A DNA stretch of 24,281 bases, from assembly GCA_964614695.1 (NCBI GenBank), contig CAZTMB010000040.1, forward strand, positions 1-24,281, in the 5' to 3' direction. A model generated the notes under the pieces. It saw only the letters and a list, made by a program, of their open reading frames with translations. It was not told the origin of the DNA and ran no database searches. This DNA comes from VGXO01 sp964614695. GTDB taxonomy: Bacteria; Planctomycetota; Phycisphaerae; Phycisphaerales; SM1A02. A program made the position numbers and the translations under genes. Below are positions 7,734 through 15,324 of the stretch, piece by piece (the stretch's first letter is position 1; each line of letters opens with the position of its first letter).

Positions 7734-8192
7734 TCATATCAACAGCCGAAACGAGCGGATCGATCGATCGACCTCACGCGGCGGCGCGGAGGCGAAGGAT
7801 CGTGGCGGCCGAGGCAAAGCGATGCCCGGCGACAAGACGGGAGAGGGTGACTGCCACCCGAGCGACACGGCATGATCGACGCACTGGGCAATCGACTTGC
7901 CGATCCAACGCCGTTGGAAGTCGTCCTCCGGGACGTGCAGGTGCATTGGAAGGCCGTCGTGCTGGTGCAGCCCTCGGTCTTGAAGCTCATCGTGCTCATG
8001 CAGCGCGAAGGCCTCGACCGCGGTGCCGCGAACGGCGGCGTTCGACACGGCTTCGAGCGGAAGATCCTGCCCGCGGAAAAAGGTCAATAGGAGCTGGCTG
8101 GCGATCAGCAGGGCGACCAGCAGTCTTGGGAGCCGCGACGACCGCCGGGAGGCCCCCGGCCGATTCTGGATGCGTCGCTGGGCGAGCGTCAC
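7734..8192 (-). CDS. Small membrane-anchored histidine-rich protein
   Basis: I do not recognise this family. With the GTG start at 8192 the product is 152 aa. A basic N-terminus (residues 6-23) is followed by one hydrophobic segment, LLVALLIASQLLLTFF (24-39), giving a membrane anchor or uncleaved signal. A His/Asp-rich stretch at 65-86 holds three H-x-H pairs: His65/67, His76/78 and His84/86. The tail is Pro/Arg/Ser-rich and looks unstructured. GTG was chosen because GGAG lies 7 bases upstream; an ATG at 8231 is possible but lacks this. The three H-x-H pairs suggest metal binding on the outer face of the membrane (inference). The C-terminal third has low-complexity composition, so the true reading could be partly spurious. 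Confidence 0.5.
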   Translation of the reverse strand: MTLAQRRIQNRPGASRRSSRLPRLLVALLIASQLLLTFFRGQDLPLEAVSNAAVRGTAVEAFALHEHDELQDRGLHQHDGLPMHLHVPEDDFQRRWIGKSIAQCVDHAVSLGWQSPSPVLSPGIALPRPPRSFASAPPREVDRSIRSFRLLI

Positions 8193-8560
8193 GCCGTTGC
8201 TCCGCGCACGAAACCGATCCGCCCGACGCACGTGGCGGCCTCGACTCGGATCGAGTCTCGTCGAAGCGTCGGAATCGGGGGCAAGCGATGCTGCATCGAG
8301 GCGGTGAGTTGCCAGAGCGGTCGATGGCAGACGGTGTTCGGTTCACAGTAGCGGTGGTTTCGCCGATTGGGCGCCGCCTGCGACGAAACCCGCCGATCGT
8401 CCGAAGACGTTCGCGTGCCGCCGAGTCGAGGTGCGAGCGCGGTCGTCGGACCGACGGATCAGGCAGGTGTCGATCGCGAGCCCGGCGGTGCCACAGTGCG
8501 TGAACCGGTGGTCGAAGCGAGCCGTGACCGGCTGTCGGAGGTCGCGACCGGCACGTTCGC
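8193..8560. other. Gene-free stretch between two minus-strand genes
   Basis: No gene was recognised. A short hairpin, AGCCG-TGAC-CGGCT at 8520-8533, lies about 28 bases past the stop of the 8561-9733 gene and could be the base of a terminator, but it is short and has no T-run. Confidence 0.3.
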
Positions 8561-9733
8561 TCAGCCCGTCGCCGGCTCCGGTCGGCTGCCGAAGCCGAAC
8601 ATGCCGCGCACGAACTCGACGGTGCCCTTGATTCCGCGCAGGACGATCCCGTCGGCGACGGCGGCTCCCATGCGGCGAGCGACGATCGGCTCGTGCCCGC
8701 GGTAGCGGGGCGGGAAGGCGAAGCACGCGAGCGGCGCTCCGTCGACCTCGCTCGAGACGACGCTCCACACGACGCCACGGGTGAGCACCGGCTGTTCGAT
8801 CGGCATCTGGATCGAGCGGGTCGGCATCACGAAGAACGGCCGCCACGAGAAGCGCAGCGAGTTCGGCGACGGCTCGATTCGCCCCATCGTGCGCACCGCG
8901 GTGCCGACATGGCGCCGCGCCACGAATGCTCGCAGTGCCCCGGTCGAGGCATCGGTCCGCCGCCAGCGTCGGGTCAGCATGTCCCACGAGCAGACCATCG
9001 CGAAGAGGTTGAGCCGGATGCAGGCGCCCGCGATCAACGCGCACACGACGACGAGCGGCACGCAGACGAGCAGCGTCAGCAACGGAAACCCGAGCATCGA
9101 ATCGATCGAGACCGCCGCCATCACCACGGCAAGGAGCGCTGCGCGGGCAAGCGTGAGCGTCGCATCGACCACCGCGAAGGGGCTCAGGAACCGGAGCGCA
9201 TCGACCGTGTTCGAGACGATCCATACCGCGCCGAAGGAGGTCGCGGCGATCATCCAGATCCACAAGTCGCCGAATCCCGCGCGAGCGATCTCGTCGCTTC
9301 CGCCGCCGAGACCGGCCGCCTCGAGCGATCCGGTCACCGTCGGCAGGAAGATGCCTGCGGCGACGAGCCCGGTGATCTTCGAGTTGATCTGCTGCGGCAC
9401 GTCGATCAGGTACTTCGCGCCCGGCACCGTGAGCGAGCCGGTCCGTCCGAGCGCCGCGACGATCGAGACGACGAGCAGCGGCCCCCAGAGCCACGGCTGC
9501 GCGTGCAGCGGAAGGGCGACCTCGCCATCGAGTCGCATCCAGTCCCAGAGCCCGAAGAGGCCGAGCACCAGGACCGGGGAAAGCGCGAGGCCGGTCATCT
9601 GACCGATCGCGAGGGAGACCGCGAGCGCCTTCGATTCGACCGAACCGCCGGACGATTCGTCGAGGGCGGCGAGCAGGGAGTCGTCGACGGGCGGCGCGGT
9701 CGCCAGCAGTGGAATGGAAGCCCCGAGAAGCAT
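8561..9733 (-). CDS. Multi-pass membrane protein of unknown function
   Basis: The product is 390 aa, starting at the ATG at 9733. Hydrophobic segments lie at about 36-64, 80-96, 119-135, 156-176, 195-211 and 214-240, so five or six membrane spans occupy residues 35-240. A basic junction (DMLTRRWRRT, 251-260) starts a soluble C-terminal domain of about 130 residues, probably cytoplasmic by the positive-inside rule, containing a PH/SHOCT-like beta pattern (VVWSVVSSEVDGAPLACFAFPPRY). The segment PGAKYLIDVPQQINSKITGLVAAGIFLP resembles the loop-plus-helix pattern of DUF4126-type membrane proteins, but I would not assign the family firmly. The frame is open further upstream without membrane content, so the first ATG before hydrophobic sequence is used. 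It is not obviously coupled to either neighbour. Confidence 0.75.
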   Translation of the reverse strand: MLLGASIPLLATAPPVDDSLLAALDESSGGSVESKALAVSLAIGQMTGLALSPVLVLGLFGLWDWMRLDGEVALPLHAQPWLWGPLLVVSIVAALGRTGSLTVPGAKYLIDVPQQINSKITGLVAAGIFLPTVTGSLEAAGLGGGSDEIARAGFGDLWIWMIAATSFGAVWIVSNTVDALRFLSPFAVVDATLTLARAALLAVVMAAVSIDSMLGFPLLTLLVCVPLVVVCALIAGACIRLNLFAMVCSWDMLTRRWRRTDASTGALRAFVARRHVGTAVRTMGRIEPSPNSLRFSWRPFFVMPTRSIQMPIEQPVLTRGVVWSVVSSEVDGAPLACFAFPPRYRGHEPIVARRMGAAVADGIVLRGIKGTVEFVRGMFGFGSRPEPATG

Positions 9734-10091
9734 GGTCGGCACGGTACTCGCAGGAAGGCGGATGATCGGAGACCGGTTCTTGGGAAACCGATCCCCACCC
9801 GTGCAGGAATGGTCGCGCGGAGTCTGACCCGGACCCGCGGCTGAGCCTCGGTCTCGGCGGACATGTCGCCGCGTGCTCTGGGCGGAGACCCGACGGAGGC
9901 CGACCGCGGCCGACCGTCGAAGCATCCTCGGCGTCGCGGGATCGCGAGCGGTCGTAAGCTCTGATCAAGACGCGAGCGCGGTCCGAGGGGCTTCCGCGGA
10001 GTCCGTGACGATCTGTCTCGATCGCGGAGACCGGCGTCTTCTGGTCGATCGCGGGGCATCATGCGGGCCGGCGTCCGGCCGCAAGCGCGCC
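9734..10091. other. Gene-free stretch between fucosidase and membrane-protein genes
   Basis: No coding region was recognised. It contains the fucosidase terminator candidate (10066-10080) and, near the membrane-protein start, nested short inverted repeats (GATCGG at 9764-9769 with CCGATC at 9788-9793; CGGTT at 9774-9778 with AACCG at 9786-9790), which could be leader structure or chance. Confidence 0.3.
10066..10080 (-). terminator. GC hairpin just past the fucosidase stop
   Basis: A perfect 6-bp stem GGCCGG/CCGGCC with a 3-base loop begins 11 bases after the fucosidase stop codon. The missing T-run makes intrinsic termination uncertain; in high-GC genomes such stems often mark 3' ends anyway. 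Confidence 0.35.
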
Positions 10092-11981
10092 TCACTCGAC
10101 GCGAGTCAGACGCACCGCCCGCACGTTGCAGACCGCTTCGCCGGGCTTCGTCTTCGCCCGCAGGATCGCGCGATGCGATCCAAACGGCAGCGTCACGCGT
10201 CCGAGATCGAGTGTGCGGTAGGACTGCCACCCGCCGGTCGCCGGCACGGTGAACGGGAGCGTGCCGCCGGGCTCGAACTCGAGTTCGACCGCGGCGCCCG
10301 CGGACTCGTCCTTGCACGCGACGTCGATCGAGACCTCGAACTCGCCGCCCTGATCGACCCCGATCCCGATCGGCCACGATGCAGTCGCGGTCGGATCGAG
10401 CCAGTAGCCGAGATTGTGCGTGACGTCGCCGATCACGCCGACCCGCTCGACGCGAAGCGACGGGCCCTCGAGCGTCGCGTCGTGCGGCGACAGTTCGATC
10501 GTGCCGTCGGCGGAGGGGAAGACGAGAAACGCCATCGGAAGCACGTCGCCCTCGAGTTCGAGCGCGACCACCGTGCACGCCGGATCGACGGGAGCATCCG
10601 GATCATGCGGCACCTCGATCACGAGCCGCCCTGCCTCGCGATCGCTTGCCGCGAAGGGAAGCGTGTCCGCACCGCCAAGGATCCGTGCCGATCGCACCGT
10701 GCCCTGCATCGGCACCATGAGCCGCCCGTCCCGCGGCCAGTCGAACACCATCAGGTAGAGCATGCCCGGCTTCTGCGTCGCGCGGCCCCAAGGCAGCCGT
10801 GTGAACGGGCTCGCGGTCGTCCCGTGGATCGCTTCGCCGTTCACCCGCATCCAGCGGCCGAGCCCGCGCAGCGACTCCTGCGCCGGCTCCGGCACGCGGC
10901 CCTGCGCGTCGGGGCCGATGTTGAGCAGCAGGTTCCCGCCCTTCGAGACGATGTCGCAGAGAAGCCGCACCACCTCTTCGGTCGACTTCCAGTTCGCATC
11001 GTGATCGCTGTAGCCGTAGCTCTCGTTGAGCGTGTGGTTCACCTCCCAGTCCATGCCGGGCAGGCCCGTCGGCGGCACGTACTTCTCCGGCGTGCCGTAG
11101 TCGCCGTTGGTGTTCTCGAGCCCGAAGTAGAGGCGGTTGTTGACGAGGATCCCGGGCTGGGTCGTCCGCATCTCGGCCATCAGCGTCGGCGCGCCCCACG
11201 CCTCGCCTTGCCGCTGCGGATCGGAGTAGTCGAACCAGATCGTCCCAAGCGGACCGTAGCCTGCGAGCAGTTCCTGCACGTGCCCGCGCATGTAGGCGCG
11301 GTAGGCGTCGTGATCGCGATTGCGCGGTTCGCGCGGATACGCAGGCAGCGCCATCTCGAAGGCGTCGGGATGCTGCCAGTCGAGCAGCGAGTAGTAGAAG
11401 CCCGGCCGAAGGCCCTTGGCCCGCATCGCATCGGCGAACTCCCGCGCGACGTCGCGACCCGACGGGGAGATGTTGGTGCCTCCGGTGATCGGATTGTCGA
11501 GCGAGTAGGGCTCGTTCGAGTTGAAGAGCGTGAAGCCGTCGTGGTGCTTCGAGGTCATGACCGCGTAGCGCATGCCCGCGTCGGCGGCGAGCGCCGCCCA
11601 TTCCTCCGCGAAGCCCTCGTCAGGCTGGAAGATCGGCTTCATCTGCCGGGCGTACTCGCCGCAGGGCACCGCGGCCCAGTGCTGGATCCACTCCGCGTAG
11701 TGCTGCGGGTAGACCTTGCCGTCCCATCGTCCGCCGGCGCCCGAATAGAGGCCCCAGTGGATGAACATGCCAAGCCGCGCCTCGCGCCACCACGCCATGC
11801 GCTCGTCGCGATCGGCGGCCCAACGGGCGAGTTCGTCGGCTTCGGCACGGGCCGTCTCGTCGACGGCAGCTGCGGCGGGGGGCTCCGCGATCGCCCCGGA
11901 GCCGCCGCTCAGCACGCAGATCGCGGCAAGCATCGAGCGCAGCGTCGGTCCGCCGCAGACAGGCAACAGGGTCATGGTCAT
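10092..11981 (-). CDS. Secreted GH29 alpha-L-fucosidase with C-terminal beta-sandwich module
   Basis: The product is 629 aa. A signal peptide covers about 1-32. The GH29 catalytic (beta/alpha)8 barrel spans roughly 60-400. It shows the family landmarks FIHWGLYS (73-80), the double-His motif SKHHDGF (144-150) and GTIWFDYSDP with the nucleophile Asp251. Retaining GH29 enzymes hydrolyse terminal alpha-L-fucosyl residues from glycans, so the protein probably acts in the periplasm or outside on fucosylated oligo- or polysaccharide. The last 120 residues (IGDVTHNLGYWLDP...VCNVRAVRLTRV) form a separate beta-sandwich with the look of a CBM6/35-like carbohydrate-binding module. No sulfatases or fucose-catabolism genes are beside it. 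The ATG at 11981 was chosen to give the signal peptide. A strong inverted repeat lies 18-37 bases upstream, suggesting specific regulation. Confidence 0.92.
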   Translation of the reverse strand: MTMTLLPVCGGPTLRSMLAAICVLSGGSGAIAEPPAAAAVDETARAEADELARWAADRDERMAWWREARLGMFIHWGLYSGAGGRWDGKVYPQHYAEWIQHWAAVPCGEYARQMKPIFQPDEGFAEEWAALAADAGMRYAVMTSKHHDGFTLFNSNEPYSLDNPITGGTNISPSGRDVAREFADAMRAKGLRPGFYYSLLDWQHPDAFEMALPAYPREPRNRDHDAYRAYMRGHVQELLAGYGPLGTIWFDYSDPQRQGEAWGAPTLMAEMRTTQPGILVNNRLYFGLENTNGDYGTPEKYVPPTGLPGMDWEVNHTLNESYGYSDHDANWKSTEEVVRLLCDIVSKGGNLLLNIGPDAQGRVPEPAQESLRGLGRWMRVNGEAIHGTTASPFTRLPWGRATQKPGMLYLMVFDWPRDGRLMVPMQGTVRSARILGGADTLPFAASDREAGRLVIEVPHDPDAPVDPACTVVALELEGDVLPMAFLVFPSADGTIELSPHDATLEGPSLRVERVGVIGDVTHNLGYWLDPTATASWPIGIGVDQGGEFEVSIDVACKDESAGAAVELEFEPGGTLPFTVPATGGWQSYRTLDLGRVTLPFGSHRAILRAKTKPGEAVCNVRAVRLTRVE

Positions 11982-11998
11982 GCCGTCAGCGTAGCGAT

Positions 11999-12029
11999 CT
12001 CGCATGCCGCGATGCGAGCGCGATGCGAG
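11999..12029 (-). promoter_or_regulatory. Palindromic operator candidate upstream of the fucosidase gene
   Basis: The perfect inverted repeat CTCGCAT-N6-ATGCGAG occupies 11999-12018, and a third ATGCGAG half-site lies at 12023-12029, 11 bp from the previous one (about one helical turn). It sits immediately upstream of the fucosidase ATG, between that gene and the end of the beta-helix gene. The spacing and symmetry fit binding of a dimeric repressor; an RNA hairpin is the alternative. Confidence 0.45.
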
Positions 12030-12128
12030 TGCCTGGCGCATGGCGAGACGACTCGAGCGGCCGGTGACCGATGGGCCCCGATGTCGCCGTCGGCGCGAGA
12101 ACACCGCCAACCGCACGCGAGCGCCGCG

Positions 12129-13274
12129 TCAGTCCTCCGTGATCGAATGGATCAGGGCGTCGGCCTTCAGCTTGCCGGAGAACGCGTAGCGCCGCTCGTT
12201 GTCGGCGGTCGTGACCGGGCGGGGCATGTCGGACGAAGTCAGGTGCAACTGGTCGCCGAAGACGCCGCGCAGCCTGACCCAGCAGCCCCGAGGCAACTCG
12301 ATGTACGACGCACCCTCGTCGGTCTCGAGGTCGAAGAGGTCGCGGTCGGCGACCTTGGTCCGCGGCGCGTCGACGACGAGGCTTCGCCGGATCTGCACGC
12401 GGCTGCTCGTGACATTGAGGCCGTCCTCGGTCGGGTTCTTCACCTCGAGCCGATCGAGCACGATGTGCGAGTTCGTCACGTCGAAGCCGTCGTCGGCCGA
12501 ATGCAGGCTGCGTACCTCCGCGATCCTCCACTCGTCCGGCCCGACCCCGATCAGCTTGAGGGCGTCGAGGTCGTCGCGCTCGGCCGCCTTGCCGCTGCCC
12601 CGCATCTGGTAGTCGCGTTCGCCGCGGCCGAGGTGCGACACGGTGATCGACGTCGCGCGGTAGGACGACGGCTTCGCGTTGCGGGCGTGCTTCACGGTGA
12701 TGCCGTCGCTCGAGCCGCCGCGGTGGGTGCCGAGGAACCACAGCCCGCCGTTGTCGGCGACCTTCGTCGCGCGGTGCCGCGCGTCGCCGGCCTTCACGGT
12801 GAAGCGCCGTGCGGACAGTCCCGAGCCCGGATCGAAGAGAAGCGCGGCGCGTCGGAGCCTGCTTCCCGAGACGAGGCCGTTCTGCAGGAGGATCGTCGCG
12901 CCGTCGGCGATCGTGAGCGTCGCGCCGGCACGCACATGCACCTCCGCATCGACGACCCACACCACGCCCTTGCCGAGCCGGCGGCTGCGGACGATGTCCG
13001 CGGAGATCGTCTCCACCTTGCGGCGTGTCGAGCTTCGGCTGGTGGTGGCGGCGGACTTCTTCGGCGCGGAGCGGGCGACCTTCGAGCGTCCGGCCTTGGC
13101 AGGGGAGCTCGCCGCGGCGCTGCGGCGCGTCTTCTTGGCGTTCGCCTTCGCGCGACGCGTGGCCGCGGCGCGTCCGGAGGCGCGAACCATCTTCTTGGCC
13201 GATCGCTTCGAGGTCTTCTTCGAGCCCGATCGCGATCCGGCTGCACGCGTGGTCTTCTTCGTGTTCTTCTTCAT
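12129..13274 (-). CDS. Histone-H1-like basic tail fused to a right-handed beta-helix protein
   Basis: The product is 381 aa. Residues 1-87 are low complexity, rich in Lys/Arg/Ala/Ser/Thr, with 17 Lys and 14 Arg and no acidic residue, like the tails of bacterial histone-H1-like proteins. Residues about 100-345 have the repeating pattern of a right-handed parallel beta-helix: the opening coil GVVWVVDAEVHVRAGATLTIADGATILLQNG, then coils such as SADDGFDVTNSHIVLDRLEV and PTEDGLNVTSSRVQIRRSLV. There is no signal peptide. The ATG at 13274 follows directly on the TGA of the Cad-family gene (TGAATG, no spacer), with GAGG 11 bases upstream, so the two genes are translationally linked. The basic tail should bind DNA, RNA or another polyanion; the beta-helix may bind or modify a sugar polymer. 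An internal ATG (Met29) would shorten the tail but not remove it. The function is not known. Confidence 0.8.
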   Translation of the reverse strand: MKKNTKKTTRAAGSRSGSKKTSKRSAKKMVRASGRAAATRRAKANAKKTRRSAAASSPAKAGRSKVARSAPKKSAATTSRSSTRRKVETISADIVRSRRLGKGVVWVVDAEVHVRAGATLTIADGATILLQNGLVSGSRLRRAALLFDPGSGLSARRFTVKAGDARHRATKVADNGGLWFLGTHRGGSSDGITVKHARNAKPSSYRATSITVSHLGRGERDYQMRGSGKAAERDDLDALKLIGVGPDEWRIAEVRSLHSADDGFDVTNSHIVLDRLEVKNPTEDGLNVTSSRVQIRRSLVVDAPRTKVADRDLFDLETDEGASYIELPRGCWVRLRGVFGDQLHLTSSDMPRPVTTADNERRYAFSGKLKADALIHSITED

Positions 13275-13910
13275 TCAGGTTGATTCCTCGATGGCCGTCG
13301 CCGGCGCGTCGGCGGGCATGACCAGGCCGATCGCGTCGGAGAGGATCCACAGTCCAAGCAGGATGAGCACGTAGGGAAGCAGGACCCGAGCAAGCCGCTG
13401 CATGGTGCCTGCGACGAGCCGGTGCGTGACGAGTGCCTTGCCGGCCACGCACCAGACGACCGTCATGGCCGCGAAGACCGCAAGATAGACCGGCACGACG
13501 GAGAGGTCCTTCGCGAAGACCGGCACGTAGACGCCGAGGTTGTCGCCGCCGTTGGCGGCGGTCACGCCCGCGACCGAGCCGATCTGCGCAAGCATCGCCG
13601 AAGGGGCCTTCTCGAGACCGTCGCCGTCGCCATCGTCTTCAGCAGACGCCTTGCGGCTCGACCACAGGCCGTGAATGCCGAGCCCGAGCGGCACGAAGCC
13701 GAGCAGGGCGATCCACTCCGGCGGGATCACCAGCGAGAACGCCGCGGCCGCCCAGCTTGCGAGCGCGAGCCCGAAGATGCCGACGAACTTGCCCGCGACG
13801 ATCGCCGGCCGCGACAGCCGCCGATCGGCGAAGAACGCCATCGTCAGGAAGATGTCGTCGATGTTGGTCGACGCGTAGAGGCCGACGCCGACGAGCAGGG
13901 TTTCGAGCAT
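13275..13910 (-). CDS. CadD-family cation (cadmium resistance) transporter
   Basis: The product is 211 aa, the usual length for the Cad family (PF03596). Membrane segments lie at about 3-25, 36-60, 66-84, 138-158 and 176-198. The family signatures are present: ASTNIDDIFL at 13-22 and ANGGDNLGVYVPVFA at 119-133, whose acidic/Asn residues are conserved in the membrane. An Asp/Glu-rich loop (EDDGDGDGLE, 91-100) separates the two halves. Family members export cadmium or related cations, although some have no proven substrate. The ATG at 13910 begins the first membrane helix; there is no good ribosome binding site. It follows the DUF4239 gene by 72 bases and runs directly into the beta-helix gene, so all three are probably one transcript. 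Confidence 0.88.
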   Translation of the reverse strand: MLETLLVGVGLYASTNIDDIFLTMAFFADRRLSRPAIVAGKFVGIFGLALASWAAAAFSLVIPPEWIALLGFVPLGLGIHGLWSSRKASAEDDGDGDGLEKAPSAMLAQIGSVAGVTAANGGDNLGVYVPVFAKDLSVVPVYLAVFAAMTVVWCVAGKALVTHRLVAGTMQRLARVLLPYVLILLGLWILSDAIGLVMPADAPATAIEEST

Positions 13911-13955
13911 GAAGTTCGACGGGATGGCGGGGGCTTGGGCAGTCGAGACGCGCGT

Positions 13956-13981
13956 CGCCGCTCGATCGGCGGACTCCGCCG
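13956..13981 (-). promoter_or_regulatory. Overlapping, mutually exclusive hairpins between DUF4239 and Cad genes
   Basis: Hairpin A is CGGCGG-ACT-CCGCCG at 13967-13981 (6 bp, 3-base loop), one base past the DUF4239 stop codon. Hairpin B pairs CGCCG at 13956-13960 with CGGCG at 13967-13971. Both use 13967-13971, so only one can form at a time. It could be a terminator/antiterminator-like switch or a processing site between the two genes; chance pairing in GC-rich DNA is possible. Confidence 0.3.
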
Positions 13982-13982
13982 C

Positions 13983-14765
13983 TCAGAGATTCAGAAGCGC
14001 CAAGGCCCGCTTGAGCGGCTCGGCGGAGACGCGGAAGTAGCCGTCGATCGGATCGTCGAGTTCCATCAGCAGGAACATCGTCGAGGCCACGACGATCGAC
14101 GCCATCACGATCGCGAGGTAGACCGGTCGGCTCGCCTGCGAGAAGAGCCCGAAGCCGAGAAACTCGAGGGTCATCGACGCCACGACCACGATCAGGAAGA
14201 TGGACGGCATCGAGACGGGCCGAACGGTGAACAGCCAGCGCTTCTGCGCCATGTTGCCTTCGCCGAAGCCCACGCGGCCGCCGATCATGTCGAGCGCCCG
14301 GTCCTTGAGATCCTTCTGATACTCGCCGGCAGGCTCGAGCTTCGCCACCGCGGCGTAGAGCTCCTCCACGCGCGGAATCCCCCGAACGGCCTGGAGATCG
14401 GCCAGGTGGTACGTCTCCGGAGCCTCGAGCCGTTCGATGCGGTACTCGACATCCGCCGCCAACTGCCGACGTAGGTCCGCGGTCTCCGGTCCGTAGGCAT
14501 CGAGCACCTTGTCGAGGACGATCGCATCGATCGCAAGCCCCGCGACGAGTTCGTTCGCCTGGTCGTAGGTGTCCTTCGCCGAAGCCGTGACCATGCCGAC
14601 GACCACCGCGGTCAAGGTCAGGGCGAAGCCGAGCGCGACCTTGATCGCCGAGCGGCTGCCATCGTCAAGGTTCATGAGGGCCGGTGTTCGCTGAAGCCGA
14701 AAGCCGATGAAGGCCGCCGCCAGCGTGCCGACGAACACCGCAAGCGAGATCGTGAGGGGATTCAC
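13983..14765 (-). CDS. DUF4239-family membrane protein
   Basis: The product is 260 aa from a GTG start at 14765, a typical length for DUF4239. Two membrane helices lie at each end (about 3-23 and 41-62; 187-209 and 214-234) around a helical soluble domain of some 120 residues. The last helix leads into LLMELDDPIDGYFRVSAEPL (232-251), the conserved end of this family, which has been likened to bestrophin-type channels. GTG is supported by AAGGA 6 bases upstream; the open frame extends further but without hydrophobic sequence. No substrate or reaction is known. It is the first gene of the probable DUF4239-Cad-beta-helix operon, which suggests a role in ion or envelope homeostasis (inference). 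Confidence 0.85.
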   Translation of the reverse strand: MNPLTISLAVFVGTLAAAFIGFRLQRTPALMNLDDGSRSAIKVALGFALTLTAVVVGMVTASAKDTYDQANELVAGLAIDAIVLDKVLDAYGPETADLRRQLAADVEYRIERLEAPETYHLADLQAVRGIPRVEELYAAVAKLEPAGEYQKDLKDRALDMIGGRVGFGEGNMAQKRWLFTVRPVSMPSIFLIVVVASMTLEFLGFGLFSQASRPVYLAIVMASIVVASTMFLLMELDDPIDGYFRVSAEPLKRALALLNL

Positions 14766-15324
14766 GGGGGATCCTTGAGAGGCAAGGGGGATCGGGTCCG
14801 CAGCCGGCCGCGGTCGGACATGGTCGGGAATGTATCGACGGAAGGACAGCCAAATCGCCAAGAGCGATGGTCGAGCCGGACTGTCTTTCAAAGACAGCGC
14901 CGGGGCACGAGCGTCGATCGCCCGGGCCACCGCTCGCCCCGCGGCCCGCGAGTCAGAAGCACCGGCGAACCTCGACACGCCAGACTTCCGTTTCACTCGC
15001 AGCGCGTCGCGGTTGCCTGAGGCGGTGGGCGCCGGCCCCCAGGGGCATCATGGGGCCAAAGCGGCCCGGACCGAAGCGGGCGATCTTCAGTCGGCGACCG
15101 GCGGCGCTTGAACCGTTGTCGTGCCGACGAGAGCGACCACGTTCGCGGTGTTCGCGCGACCGCCCGTTGAAAGGAAACGCGTCGCGGTTCGGAGTCCAAC
15201 GGTCCGGTCAGTCCAGGCTGACCACGGAACGCCCCGCCGAGCGCGGCGAGCATCCGGCGCGAGACGTGACACGCGTCCCGAGCACTCGCCGGCGACCGAC
15301 GCGCCTCGACCCGACTCGAACGGC
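14766..15324. other. Gene-free stretch upstream of the DUF4239 gene
   Basis: No gene was recognised in these 559 bases. It holds the CTGTCTTTCAAAGACAG palindrome (14881-14897) and a GGCCCC/GGGGCC inverted repeat (15034-15039 with 15052-15057, 12-base loop) about 270 bases past the decarboxylase stop. Confidence 0.35.
14881..14897 (-). promoter_or_regulatory. 17-bp perfect palindrome, operator candidate for the DUF4239-Cad operon
   Basis: CTGTCTTTCAAAGACAG is a perfect inverted repeat around a single central base, and it is distinctly AT-richer than the surrounding DNA. It lies 116 bases upstream of the GTG start at 14765, where a promoter would be expected. The size and symmetry fit a dimeric transcription factor; no clear -35/-10 pair could be fixed next to it. 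Confidence 0.45.

Noticed and set aside
7757..7770. GATCGATCGATCG microsatellite
   Set aside because: Only about three units, inside the end of a coding region, and GATCG is common throughout this DNA.
9873..13283. 1136-aa open frame on the plus strand across the fucosidase and beta-helix genes
   Set aside because: It spans two real genes and their intergenic region, has Arg/His-rich random composition and no recognisable domain.
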